Source: Bacteroidota bacterium
GTDB lineage: Bacteria > Bacteroidota > Bacteroidia > Chitinophagales > Chitinophagaceae
Length of the DNA stretch: 64,000 bases
Assembly: GCA_018266775.1 (NCBI GenBank)
Contig: JAFDZS010000014.1
Coordinates: 91,156-155,155 of the forward strand
Direction of reading: 5' to 3'
Shown here piece after piece: positions 36,401 through 44,600 of the stretch (position 1 is the stretch's first letter; every line of letters starts with the position of its first letter). A program made the translations under genes and the position numbers. The notes beneath the pieces are model-generated. The model was not told where the DNA came from. It ran no database searches and saw only the letters and a list, made by a program, of their open reading frames with translations.

Positions 36401-36547
36401 TTCCAGCCCAATGATCCAAAGTTTGGGTGGGATGGAAAGGTGAGGGGTGTGCCCGCAACGCCTGATGTGTTTGTATACACCGCGGAAATATTCTGTGATA
36501 ACGGTATACCATACACGTATAAGGGCAACGTAACGCTTTTGAAATAA
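30434..36547 (+). CDS. Giant T9SS type B surface protein with WG, PKD and PKD-like repeats
   Basis: The 2037-residue protein has a signal peptide (ends near TTSAQ, residue 19), a WG-repeat region (about 35-165, for example NKWGFIDEKGKIVVPLKYD), a jelly-roll-like domain (about 195-400, ending CVRRGHWGYGYIDVEKPC), PKD domains with WDFGDGTT, WNFGDGTT and WNFGDGAT (about 480-800), ten PKD-like repeats of about 90 residues (about 808-1707), two Ig-like modules, and a C-terminal gliding-motility sorting domain (IPNAFTPDGDGLNDIMMVRG; FRIFNRWGELVF; FVYTAEIFCDNG). This C-terminus directs export by the type IX secretion system (type B signal). It is probably a surface adhesin or motility protein. The PorP/SprF gene directly downstream is its likely partner. 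Confidence 0.95.
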   Translation: MSKLVLFFSLLLTLTTSAQETATLKVQSSSSQQWDEQEPYVNGFARVLQHNQFSYINKAGQLISPVQFDGARNFVNHLAAVQQNNKWGFIDEKGKIVVPLKYDIAYDFNEALTAVYINYRWWLINTNGAVVKALDINAFYGFKNGVAKVEKNGRTGIMNAQGVITFTGTAAIAPQTKQIPYHPNNTQSANSITVCPDNIDFEFGNFTNWNCYTGHVDSIGTTNVITLTPSPPTPNRHTLYSRVLPSPIDPFGLFPINPPDGSNFALKLGNTQIGAEAEGVKYTIHVPANDSNFSIKYDYAVVFQNPNHTPWAQPRFQVKVFDSAANQYVDCASFEYVSTANLPGFAVSTVDTSVIYKPWSTVFLSLRGYAGKTMILEFTNADCVRRGHWGYGYIDVEKPCGQSVEMQYECDSPHVTTLTAPPGFQIYNWWDSAFANLLGTGQQVILNPGPSVNTTIWLEMIPFNNFGCLDTIPVRITGEFTADFGMSDTLGLCAPHTFTFYNHNLPSISTIWDFGDGTTATGDTVTHTYALPGSYLVKMNVIMQGGCVGNTIKVVSVVQPAGNFSFTGGSYCGSQTVQFNASVSNADSLFWNFGDGTTLNTKSTTVSHTYTTAGIFIPSLIIKALGGCETPIPATDTIKIEVLNAGYKNTQVKICGSTTLNFTDTSTAYFGISSRDWNFGDGATGSGANVSHTYTTSGTYNVRLIVTGVTGCKDTVIKPFTVTVNSIPVAAFTGNITDCQNVPVTFTSNVTSVDPISSYAWTSTSGASASTTNFTVTFPVAGTYTIRLIVTTVNGCKDTATQSITINPTPNVVQPPSQVLCNGDFAAATIFNGTVPGTVYSWTNTAPVIGLAASGTGDIASFQASANGNSLATATITVRPSANGCLGTPKSFTITVHPTPNVAQPADQTLCDNSNTAPITFSGTIAGTAYTWTNNNTSIGLAASGSGNIPAFTASSNGTAVNTATITVTPTLNGCPGPSKTFVITVKPTPGVLQPADQLLCSGSTTAAINFTGPVPGTVYNWTNTAPVIGLAANGTGNIAPFTATANGNSIATATITVTPSLNGCTANPKSFTITVNPVPAVAQPTDQSLCDNSTTAPVNFSGAVSGATYNWTNNNPSIGLAISGTGNIPAFTASSNGNTINTAIITVIPTFNGCTGTPKTFTITVNPMPGVVQPADQALCAGNFTSAVNFTGLVSGTVYNWTNNNTVIGLAASGTGNIASFQANSNANTTATAMITVTPSLNGCTAAPKSFTITVNPTPDVAQPTDQTLCDNSTTAPINFSGAVTNTIYNWTNSNTTIGLAASGTGNIPAFTASSNGNTTNTATITVTPTINGCTGTPKTFTITVKPMPDVVQPADQSLCAGSFTAPVNFSGPVAGTIYSWSNNAPVIGLAASGTGNIPSFQAAANGNSPATATITVTASANGCTAVPKSFTIAVNPTPDVAQPTDQTLCDNSNTAPINFTGTIPGATYNWTNSNPSIGLAASGTGNIPSFAASSNGSVVNTATITVTPVIGSCSGTPKIFTITVNPVPDMVQPADQKICDHTFTNAVNFSGSVAGTVYTWTNTAPTIGLAASGTGNIPAFQALGNGAISVATITVKATANGCNGPVKSFTYTINPVPAVNQPVSQAVCDGAVINTTSFSGNVPGADYNWVNSNTAIGLAASGTGNIPSFTAINHTQTDISATITVMPSTANCSGAPKLFTLAIHPAPAVVAQNDAKICLGNTKQLNATGAATYSWTPIDHLSCNTCANPVAQPVDTIVYKVKGTSSFGCIAFDSVVLNVVKPFRMRVAPGDTLCIGEQTQLAAFDAQSYVWTPTVSVTGANTATPTVKPSVTTKYRVVGFDGQNCFTDTAYVLVTVGPRPTVNLGSDRTLATGTPINLTAVTTNGPIIKWMWTPAQELSCSNCPAPSTVVKNNSVYTVQVTNAWGCVASDTLIINPICKSSQVYIPNAFTPDGDGLNDIMMVRGSGITVKSFRIFNRWGELVFEKENFQPNDPKFGWDGKVRGVPATPDVFVYTAEIFCDNGIPYTYKGNVTLLK
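32858..35555 (+). repeat. Ten coding repeats of about 270 bp, two alternating types
   Basis: The repeats each start with a P-x-V-x-QP-x-x-Q pattern and contain a Cys, IGLAASGTGNI and a second Cys. Even-numbered copies carry LCDNS; most odd ones carry LC-x-G. Type-specific words recur at about 540-bp spacing (near 33131, 33671, 34211 and 34751), showing duplication of a two-repeat block. Confidence 0.9.
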
Positions 36548-36625
36548 AACAATAACCTGTGAAATGTGTATGCAATGGAAGAAATCATCATACACAAATC
36601 ATGTGATCGATAAAACCAATGCCAC

Positions 36626-37657
36626 ATGAAACCGATTAAAACATTACTCCTGGCTGCCGCAGTGGTGCTGCTTGTTTCACAAGCTGCGGCTCAGGATATC
36701 AACTTCTCTCAATTTTACGATCTGCCGCTGTTAAGAAACCCTTCGCTGGCGGGTTTGTTCCAGGGTGATGTAAGGGTTACATCAGCATACCGCAATCAAT
36801 GGCAGAGTGTTACTGTGCCCTACCGCACATTTGGTTTGGGTGGGGAATTTAAGAAACCGGTAAGCGAAAATTCAGATGATTATTTTACTTATGGCCTGCA
36901 GCTTACCAATGATATTGCCGGCGACTCAAGGCTAAGCCGCACACAGATTTTCCCGGTGTTTAACTATCATAAATCTTTGGGCGGAGATAAGAATACCTAT
37001 TTATCAGCAGGCATGATGGGTGGCCCGGTAATGCAGCGTTTCGATCCAACAAAATTGTATTTTGATGATCAGTATCAAAATGGCGCATACAGCCCCACTA
37101 ATCCCACCAAACAGGTTTTTACCAACAGTAAAATGACATATTGGGATGGCGCTGCAGGATTATGTTTCAGCAGTGTGGCTGGTGAAGGAACGCATTATTA
37201 CATTGGTGTGGGACTCTTTCATTTTACAGAACCTAAAGTGGCATTTCAAAAGCAATATGATATTATCCTGAATAAAAAATGGGTGGTGAACGGTGGCTTT
37301 GCCGCACCATTAAGCGATGAAAACCGTTTGATCATGTACTTTGACTACTTTATGCAGGGCGGCAGCCGGCAGGGGCAGGGAGGATTTATGATCAACCATG
37401 ATTTTATTCAGTATGACGAGAACCAGAAGATCGGCATATCAGGCGGTATGTTCTATCGCTGGAAGGATGCATTGATGCCGGTGGTAAAGCTGGATTATTA
37501 TGATTACAGCGTAGGCCTGTGTTACGATGTAAACTCCAGTAAACTGAAAACAGCATCGCAATACCGCGGAGCCTTTGAACTTACATTATCTTACAAAGCA
37601 TTTAATAACCATTACAACACTACAGCCAGTAAAGTAAAATGCCCATTGTTCTATTAA
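36626..37657 (+). CDS. PorP/SprF family T9SS outer-membrane protein
   Basis: The 343-residue protein has a signal peptide ending at QAAAQ (residue 23) and then the family start DINFSQFYDLPLLRNPSLAGLFQGDVR. The remainder is predicted outer-membrane beta-barrel. PorP/SprF proteins are part of, or adaptors to, the type IX secretion system; SprF is needed to place the gliding adhesin SprB on the cell surface. The gene starts 78 bases after the giant protein's stop, in the same direction, a layout repeated for other CHU_C-type proteins in Bacteroidota, so it is likely the dedicated partner of that protein. A terminator follows. Confidence 0.93.
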   Translation: MKPIKTLLLAAAVVLLVSQAAAQDINFSQFYDLPLLRNPSLAGLFQGDVRVTSAYRNQWQSVTVPYRTFGLGGEFKKPVSENSDDYFTYGLQLTNDIAGDSRLSRTQIFPVFNYHKSLGGDKNTYLSAGMMGGPVMQRFDPTKLYFDDQYQNGAYSPTNPTKQVFTNSKMTYWDGAAGLCFSSVAGEGTHYYIGVGLFHFTEPKVAFQKQYDIILNKKWVVNGGFAAPLSDENRLIMYFDYFMQGGSRQGQGGFMINHDFIQYDENQKIGISGGMFYRWKDALMPVVKLDYYDYSVGLCYDVNSSKLKTASQYRGAFELTLSYKAFNNHYNTTASKVKCPLFY

Positions 37658-37701
37658 GGAACATCTAAAATAGTTCAGCAACCATTGCATGTTTATTAAA
37701 A

Positions 37702-37726
37702 AGGCCGCCTGTTATGGCGGCTTTCT
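37702..37726 (+). terminator. Terminator after the PorP/SprF gene
   Basis: Hairpin GCCGCC / GGCGGC (37704-37721, loop TGTTAT) is followed by TTTCT. It ends the giant protein - PorP/SprF transcript. Confidence 0.8.
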
Positions 37727-37774
37727 AATGCGTATTCCCAAATCGTAAATTCCCTGTGGATAACGTATAAAAAC

Positions 37775-37804
37775 AGGGCCGGATTTATCAACAAATACGG
37801 CCCT
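37775..37804. other. Hairpin AGGGCCG / CGGCCCT
   Basis: A seven-pair inverted repeat with a 16-base loop lies between the PorP/SprF terminator and the small frame at 37845. It lacks a T run. The 313-bp gap 37658-37970 otherwise holds the terminator at 37702 and the small frame. Confidence 0.4.
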
Positions 37805-37844
37805 TGGTATGATTTTGGTTAATTAAATGGTAAAATCCAACTTT

Positions 37845-37934
37845 ATGAGAGCAATATCCTTTTTAGTCGTTGCCTGTTTGGTCATGTTTATCGTAGTATT
37901 TACCCTGATCACCATTCTGTTTGTGCGTTTTTAA
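37845..37934 (+). CDS. Possible 29-residue membrane peptide
   Basis: The frame encodes MRAISFLVVACLVMFIVV and ends ILFVRF. It is essentially one membrane helix with Arg at both ends. It is short, with no clear ribosome-binding site or promoter, and sits between the PorP/SprF terminator and the end of the convergent mqnE gene. Such one-helix peptides exist in bacteria, but chance cannot be excluded at this length. Confidence 0.35.
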   Translation: MRAISFLVVACLVMFIVVFTLITILFVRF

Positions 37935-37970
37935 TTTTAACACGTTTATTGGTATCCGTTAGCTCATTTT

Positions 37971-39140
37971 TTAATTAAGATGGGCCAGGCTTTCGGCGTC
38001 ATTAAAAACCACATCGCTGTAATCTTTGATTACTTTGTACAAAGTATCCCGTTCTACCGGCTGGCGTTTTACCTGCTTAATAAGGGTAACCAGTTCTGCA
38101 GTACTCATTTTGGGTGTTTGCTCCTCACTGCCTGCCATGCTGTAAATTTTGGTACTGTCATCAATGGTGCCATCAATATCGTTCACGCCAAAACTCAGGC
38201 TTAATTGTGCGTTCTGCCTGCCCAGCATGGGCCAGTAAGCTTTCAGGTGGGGAAAGTTATCCAAATAGATCCTCGCAATGGCATAGAGGCGCATATCTTC
38301 AGTGATATTGCTTTCCGGTACATGGCTCATTTCATTGTCATAGTTGCGGAATTTTAAAGGAATAAAAGTGTTGAAGCCTTTTGTTTTATCCTGCAGATCC
38401 CGCAACCTGCGCATGTGGTCGATGCGGTGTTCGTATTTTTCAATATGGCCATACAGCATGGTGGCGTTGCTGTGCATACCAAGCTTGTGTGCTTCTTCGT
38501 GTATTTGCAGCCAGCCATCCGCGTCCACTTTATCGGCACATATTTCCTGCCTGATATCCGGATGGAAAATTTCGGCACCGCCGCCAGGCAGACTGTCTAA
38601 TCCTGCTTCGTGCAATTTCTTCATGCCTTCAGCAACACTCAGTTTGGCTTTGCGGAACATATAATCCAGTTCCACCGCCGTAAAAGCTTTTACATGCAGT
38701 TCCGGCCGGTGTGCTTTGATCTTCTGCATCAGTTCAATAAAGTAATCCATATTCATTTTGGGGTGAACGCCGCCCACGATATGTACTTCCGTGATCGGTT
38801 TGCCATCATAACTTTTCACAATGTCCAGCATCTGGTCAATACTCAGTTCCCAACCATCTTCTTTATGTGCATACAGGCGGCTGTAGCTGCAGAATTTACA
38901 ACTGAACACACAAACGTTAGTGGGTTCGATATGAAAATTACGGTTGAAATAAGTGGTATCGCCATGCAATCTTTCCCTGATGAAATTAGCCAGTGCGCCA
39001 ACGAATGAAAGGCTGCCTTCTTCAAAAAGGGTGAGGCATTCCCGGTCGGTTATTCTCTGGTTATCTTTTACTTTTTGTGCTATTTGCTGAAGGGCAGTGT
39101 TGGGTGCGGTGCTGATCAAAACATCTATAGAAGTACTCAT
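37971..39140 (-). CDS. mqnE: Aminofutalosine synthase (radical SAM)
   Basis: MqnE joins SAM-derived radical chemistry to make aminofutalosine from a chorismate-derived enolpyruvyl benzoate in the futalosine path to menaquinone. I start at the Met at 39140 (MSTSIDVLIS), since the frame upstream lacks family features and a promoter element lies just before it. The 389-residue protein has the iron-sulfur motif NVCVFSCKFC (Cys77, 81, 84), then GGVHPKMN, LPGGGAEIF and the C-terminal SFGVNDIDGTIDD segments seen in MqnE/CofH-type enzymes. Paralogue MqnC is the main alternative. No other mqn genes are in the window. Confidence 0.87.
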   Translation of the reverse strand: MSTSIDVLISTAPNTALQQIAQKVKDNQRITDRECLTLFEEGSLSFVGALANFIRERLHGDTTYFNRNFHIEPTNVCVFSCKFCSYSRLYAHKEDGWELSIDQMLDIVKSYDGKPITEVHIVGGVHPKMNMDYFIELMQKIKAHRPELHVKAFTAVELDYMFRKAKLSVAEGMKKLHEAGLDSLPGGGAEIFHPDIRQEICADKVDADGWLQIHEEAHKLGMHSNATMLYGHIEKYEHRIDHMRRLRDLQDKTKGFNTFIPLKFRNYDNEMSHVPESNITEDMRLYAIARIYLDNFPHLKAYWPMLGRQNAQLSLSFGVNDIDGTIDDSTKIYSMAGSEEQTPKMSTAELVTLIKQVKRQPVERDTLYKVIKDYSDVVFNDAESLAHLN

Positions 39141-39155
39141 CTTATTTTGTTTCTG

Positions 39156-39163
39156 CAAAGTTA
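39156..39163 (-). promoter_or_regulatory. Candidate -7 element (TAACTTTG) for mqnE
   Basis: TAACTTTG on the minus strand matches TAnnTTTG, 16 bases before the chosen ATG at 39140; this also argues against a start further upstream. No -33 element is obvious. Confidence 0.5.
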
Positions 39164-39309
39164 GGGAGTTACGTAATTGAATTGCAGCGAAAGAATAAGA
39201 CTCTGGACTTTTTTTATGAGTAAGATAGTATGACACCGGGGCAGCGGTGTGTTGGATTTTATTTGGGAATAAATGTATATCTTCCAACATAAATCAAAAG
39301 CATTCGCAT

Positions 39310-40680
39310 ATGAATTTGAAAATCAGGCTGACTGTGATGAGTTTTTTACAGTTCTTTGTTTGGGGGGCATGGTTAATTACAATTGCAACATATTTCTTTG
39401 GAAATAAAATGGGAACCGGGGTCCAGTTTGGAGCCATTTTTTCGACACTGGCACTTTCATCATTATTTATGCCTGCACTTACGGGTATCATTGCAGATAA
39501 GTGGGTAAATGCAGAAAGATTATATGGATTGTTGCACATTCTTTATGGTGCAGTTTTATTTTATGTGCCGCAGGTAAAAGATGCTGATACATTGTATTAT
39601 GTGATTTTCGCTGCAATGATTTGTTATATGCCTACAATTTCACTGTCTAACTCTATTGCATATACCATTTTAAAAAATAATAATTACGATGTTATTAAGG
39701 TATTTCCTCCAATACGGGTATGGGGTACAATTGGTTTTATCGCTGCAATGTGGACTACAAACCTGACCGGAAGCAAGGCAAATTCAAACCAGTTTATCAT
39801 AGCAGCGGTTGCTGCAGTCGCTTTGGGACTTTTTTCTTTTACATTGCCCAAATGCCCACCACAACGGTCAATTGCTAAGGATGCTTCTATATTTGAGCAA
39901 TTGGGTTTAAAAGCATTTAAATTGTTTTCGACTTACAAGATGGCTGCTTTTTTTATTTTTTCCATGTTCCTGGGTGCAGCATTGCAATTAACCAATATGT
40001 ATGGAGATACTTTTTTAGACGACTTTAAAAAAGTGCCTGCATACCATGATTCCTTCGTAATAAAATATTCCACCATCATCTTATCTATTTCCCAGGTTTC
40101 TGAAACAGTTTTTATACTGGCAATACCATTTTTTCTCAAACGTTTTGGAATAAAAAAAGTCATGCTCATATCAATGTTGGCATGGGTGGTTCGTTTTGGC
40201 CTTTTTTCTTTCGGCGATCCAGCGGGTTATTTATGGATGATTATTCTTTCCTGTATTGTTTATGGAATGGCATTTGACTTTTTTAATATCTCTGGTTCTT
40301 TGTTTGTAGAAACAACAACTGATTCTAAAATCCGCTCCAGTGCTCAGGGATTATTTATGATGATGACTAATGGCGTAGGTGCATTTTTAGGGAGCAAAGT
40401 GAGCGGATTGGTGATTGATAAATTTTATACACTTAAATTTACTGATATCGCAAGCCTGCTTAATTATTTGAAAACTGATGTGGACAATCCTGCTGCAAAA
40501 GAAGTCTTGCAATTCAATAAAGTTTTGGCAGATGGTACACTTCAGTCACCAGTCTTTCTAAGGCAATGGTCGCCAATATGGTTGTCATTTGCAATTTATG
40601 CGTTGGTGGTTGCGGTATTGTTTGGTATTTTCTTCAGACATAAACACAATCCAAAAGACCTTGAAGTAATATCTCACTAA
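39310..40680 (+). CDS. Nucleoside:H+ symporter (NupG/XapB-type MFS)
   Basis: The protein is a 12-helix major-facilitator transporter of the nucleoside permease family, importing nucleosides with protons across the inner membrane. I chose the Met at 39310 (MNLKIRLTVMSFLQFFVWGA), which matches the family N-terminus closely; the frame from 39247 adds 21 unlikely residues. Further landmarks are the MFS loop GIIADKWVNAERL (about 61-73) and FPPIRVWGTIGFIAAM (about 134-149). The protein has 456 residues. It is divergent from mqnE and ends at a terminator shared with trxA. Confidence 0.9.
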   Translation: MNLKIRLTVMSFLQFFVWGAWLITIATYFFGNKMGTGVQFGAIFSTLALSSLFMPALTGIIADKWVNAERLYGLLHILYGAVLFYVPQVKDADTLYYVIFAAMICYMPTISLSNSIAYTILKNNNYDVIKVFPPIRVWGTIGFIAAMWTTNLTGSKANSNQFIIAAVAAVALGLFSFTLPKCPPQRSIAKDASIFEQLGLKAFKLFSTYKMAAFFIFSMFLGAALQLTNMYGDTFLDDFKKVPAYHDSFVIKYSTIILSISQVSETVFILAIPFFLKRFGIKKVMLISMLAWVVRFGLFSFGDPAGYLWMIILSCIVYGMAFDFFNISGSLFVETTTDSKIRSSAQGLFMMMTNGVGAFLGSKVSGLVIDKFYTLKFTDIASLLNYLKTDVDNPAAKEVLQFNKVLADGTLQSPVFLRQWSPIWLSFAIYALVVAVLFGIFFRHKHNPKDLEVISH

Positions 40681-40684
40681 ATAA

Positions 40685-40717
40685 AAAATCCCGGATGTTA
40701 CTCCGGGATTTTTTATT
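40685..40717. terminator. Bidirectional terminator between the nucleoside transporter and trxA
   Basis: Hairpin AAAATCCCGG / CCGGGATTTT (40685-40694 and 40703-40712, loop ATGTTACT) has an A run before and a T run after, so it can serve both convergent genes. Confidence 0.85.
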
Positions 40718-40734
40718 TACAACAACTGTTGCAA

Positions 40735-41052
40735 TTACTTTAAAGCTTCTATCTTTTTAACGAAGTTGGCTTTTGGTTGTGCACCAACCAGTTTGTCAAC
40801 TACCTGGCCATTTTTTACGAATAAAATTGCAGGAATACTGGTGATTCCATAATTCATGGATACTTGGGGATTGTGGTCAACATTTACTTTACCCACATTT
40901 ACTTTACCAGCATATTCCTTGCTCAGTTCTTCAATAACGGGTCCAATTGCACGGCAGGGGCCGCACCATTCTGCCCAAAAGTCAATAACAGTTAATTTAT
41001 CAGAATCTAAAACGTTTGTTTTAAAGTTCGCATCTGTGAATTCTTGTGCCAT
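40735..41052 (-). CDS. trxA: Thioredoxin
   Basis: The 105-residue product is a standard thioredoxin, a cytosolic protein-disulfide reductant kept reduced by thioredoxin reductase. I chose the Met at 41052 ([10 protein letters not shown]) because it gives the usual length; the frame runs 27 codons further up without homology. Active-site WCGPC is at 29-33 (Cys30, Cys33), and the cis-proline is in [10 protein letters not shown]. It is preceded by a likely -7 element on the minus strand and ends at the shared terminator. Confidence 0.96.
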   Translation of the reverse strand: MAQEFTDANFKTNVLDSDKLTVIDFWAEWCGPCRAIGPVIEELSKEYAGKVNVGKVNVDHNPQVSMNYGITSIPAILFVKNGQVVDKLVGAQPKANFVKKIEALK

Positions 41053-41085
41053 AATATGAATTGTTTTATTTGTAATGGAAGAGGG

Positions 41086-41093
41086 CAAATTTA
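41086..41093 (-). promoter_or_regulatory. Candidate -7 element (TAAATTTG) for trxA
   Basis: TAAATTTG on the minus strand fits TAnnTTTG and lies 34 bases before the trxA ATG. Confidence 0.45.
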
Positions 41094-41303
41094 AGTCCAA
41101 TAAGGTTAATGTGTTGTTATGACATATCCACATGATGTTAATGTGCCATTCTGCAAGCGGTAAATGTCACTACGGCATCAATAAATTTCTGATCTCGAAA
41201 ATGTTTTCGGGCGTCTAACGGTTTGTAACCGCCTGTCGCCTTGGAAGAATTGTCTTGCATTTGACCATTTTAGCCATTATTTTTATCAGCTAAATCAAAT
41301 GTT

Positions 41304-41600
41304 ATGTATTTAATCAGAGAAGTATTCCAGGCAAGGCCGGGAAAGGCCAAGGACCTGGTTAAAATGTTTAAACTGGCAGCACCGCATTTTGAAAAAATGG
41401 GTGAAATGAAAGGCATGAAAGTAATGACTGATGCAGTTAGCACGTACTGGACGGTGGTGGTGGAATCGGAAACAGACAATATTGGTTCTTTTTTCAGCAA
41501 CATGCGCAGCGCCACCATGAGTGATGAACTGAAAGATATCATGAAAGGTTATATGGATTGTGTGGAAGGAGGGAAGCGGGAGATCTTTTTGATTGAGTGA
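41304..41600 (+). CDS. Small dimeric alpha/beta-barrel-like protein
   Basis: The 98-residue protein, starting MYLIREVFQARPGKAKDLVKM, has the strand-helix-strand pattern of ferredoxin-like dimeric alpha/beta-barrel proteins such as the antibiotic biosynthesis monooxygenase or NIPSNAP groups. The central YWTVVVESETDNIGSFF block would be the second strand-helix pair. No catalytic motif is evident and the exact family is uncertain. It is cytosolic and faces the end of dnaE in convergent orientation across a long hairpin. Confidence 0.75.
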   Translation: MYLIREVFQARPGKAKDLVKMFKLAAPHFEKMGEMKGMKVMTDAVSTYWTVVVESETDNIGSFFSNMRSATMSDELKDIMKGYMDCVEGGKREIFLIE

Positions 41601-41612
41601 TGAATAAGCTTC

Positions 41613-41667
41613 AAACTATAAGGGAGAAGCATAATGCTGTAACCTGCCTGCTTGTCCCTTATAGTTT
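41613..41667. terminator. Hairpin between convergent genes
   Basis: A perfect 13-base inverted repeat AAACTATAAGGGA (41613-41625) and TCCCTTATAGTTT (41655-41667) with a 29-base centre lies between the stop codons at 41600 and 41682. It could end both transcripts. Confidence 0.6.
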
Positions 41668-41681
41668 TAAATATTATGGCT

Positions 41682-44600
41682 TTAACCCGTTACTACGCTT
41701 ACTTCCACATCAATATTGTTGTTGAGAAAAACAGCCATTTCATCATTCATGGTAAACCCTTTTTCAAGGCTGTATAAGCCCACCTTAAAATTATTGCGGG
41801 GATCTTTTACATTGAATTTAATGGATGTTTTACCTGGATTGGCTTTAATATTCTGATCAATAAAATTAATGAAATCGCTATTGATGAACTGCGGTTGCAC
41901 ATCAATGATCACCTGTTTGGTTAATGCAGTCTTTACTGTTTCCAGTAAATGAATCTTACTTAAAGAAAACTGGTATTCGTTACTGTTATACCGTTGGCGG
42001 AAACCACCTTCCACCAAAACGATCATGCCTTTTTCCAAATAATTCTGGTACTTCACATAATCTTCGCTCCACATCATAAATTCTGCTTTGCCGGAAAAAT
42101 CTTCAATGGTAAGAATCCCAAAGTTCTTCCCCGTTTTGGTTAAGCGGTGTTGTGCATCAATCACCAGCCCGGCCATCCTGAACTGCTTGGCAGGGTTGGG
42201 GTTGCTGTTTACCGTATTTTTAAATTCAACAAAATCTGCAAGCGGTGTAATATTATAATGCCGCAACTCAAATTTATAGTTGTCCAGCGGGTGGCCGCTG
42301 ATGTACATTCCTGTTACATCTTTTTCAAAATCTAATTGCTGCACTAAAGGCCAGGGTTCGCATAAAGGTAATTTGGGGGGCAGAATTTCCGGCATCGCCA
42401 AATCTCCAAATAATGTATTGGTGGTGTTGGCCGATTGTGATTGAAACACCTGCCCGAATTTGATGATCTTTTCCAGCCCGGTAACATCTCCCGGCGGCTG
42501 ATAAAAATATTGTGCCCTTGAAAAATCGGTAAAACAATCAAATGCACCGGCATAGGCCAGGCACTCCATTGATTTTTTATTGACTGATTTTTGATTGCAT
42601 CTTTTAGCGAGGTCAAAAATATTTTTGAATGGCCCATGCTTGTCCCGCTCATGAATAATATCTTCAATAGCTTTTTCACCCACACCTTTTAAACCGCTGA
42701 AACCAAACCGGATCTCACCTTTTTTATTAACGGCAAAACCGCTCTGGCTTTCGTTAATATCAGGCCCTAAAACTTTTAGTCCCATTCGCTTACATTCTTC
42801 CATGAAGAACGTGATCTTTTCTATACTGCCCGCATGGTTTAATACTGCGGCCATGTATTCACTGGGGTAGTGGGCTTTTAAATATGCCGTTTGATACGCC
42901 ACAAATGCATAACAGGTACTGTGCGATTTATTGAAGGCATATTGCGCAAAGGCTTCCCAGTCTGTCCAGATTTTTTCCAGTTTATCTGCCGGGTGATTTT
43001 TCGCTGTTGCACCACTCATAAACTGCGCCTTCATTTTATTCAATACCGCAATTTGTTTTTTACCCATGGCTTTACGCAACACATCCGCATCACCTTTACT
43101 AAAGCCTGCCAGCTTTTGACTCAGCAGCATCACCTGCTCCTGGTAAACGGTAATGCCATAGGTTTCTTTCAGGTGCTCTTCCATATCCGGCAAATCGTAC
43201 TGCACCTGTTTTTTGCCATGTTTACGGTCAACATAATCGGGTATATAACTCATTGGGCCGGGGCGGTACAATGCGTTCATGGCAATAAGATCATCAAATT
43301 TATCGGGCTTCAGTTCACGTAAATATTTTTGCATGCCCGGACTTTCAAACTGAAACGTACCATTTGTGTCGCCGCGCTGATACAACTGGTATGTTTTTTC
43401 ATCATCTAACGGTATGTAATCAATGTCAATTTCCACACCATGATTTTGTTTGATGAGTGCCAACGCTGTTTTAATAATACTCAGGGTTTTTAATCCCAAA
43501 AAGTCCATCTTGATAACACCGGCCTCTTCAATTACACCCCCTTCAATCTGCGTCACCCACAAATCAGAATCTTTTGCAGTGGCAACAGGAATCAAATCAG
43601 TCAAATCTTTTGGCGCTATGATGATGCCCGCGGCATGAATACCGGTATTGCGTACAGAACCTTCCAGGATTTCCGCTTCATGCAATACGGTGCCCTGCAA
43701 AGTTTGGCTGTTGTAAACTTCCCGCAAGCGTTTTACATTTTCCAGATCATCAGCCACAATGCCTTCTTTATCTTCCAGTGATTTTTCTCCGTCTTTGGCT
43801 TCTTTGCTGTTCAGCGGCGCATGTAATAATCTTTTTAAACTGATGCCCGGCCGTTCCGGTACCAGCTTCGCCAATGCATTGCTGTCGGGCAGGGGCAGAT
43901 CCATCACACGGGCCACATCTTTAATACTCATCTTGGCAGCCATCGTACCATAAGTGATAATTTGTGCCACCTGGTTTTTCCCATATTTCTGCACCACGTA
44001 GTCGATTACACGCTGACGGCCTTCATCATCAAAATCAGTATCAATATCGGGCATGCTCTTACGGTCTGGGTTCAGGAAACGCTCAAACAGTAAATTGTAT
44101 TTAATGGGGTCGATATTAGTGATGCCAATGCAGTACGCCACCACAGAGCCTGCAGCCGAACCACGGCCCGGCCCGACAAACACGCCCATATCCCTGCCGG
44201 CACGGATGAAATCGCTTACAATTAAAAAGTAACCGGCAAAACCCATCTGCCTGATCACGCCCAGTTCAAACTTGATGCGCTCTTCAGCTTCTGGTGTAAG
44301 AATTTTATATTTATCTTTTGCGCCTGCCCAGGTTAAACTTTCCAGGTATTCATCCTGCGATTTAAAATTAGCGGGCACAACAAAATTGGGCAGCAGGATA
44401 TCTCTCTTTAAATCAAGTATAGAAACCTTGTCAACAATTTCATTGGTGTTGTCAATGGCTTCGGGCAAATCTTCAAACACTTTGATCATTTCATTCGTCT
44501 TCTTAAAATAAAACTGATCGTTGGGGAAACCGAAGCGTTTGTTTTTTATAGCTACATCATCATCACTGAATTCCCGGTTGGCTGGTGTGGCCTGTTTTTC

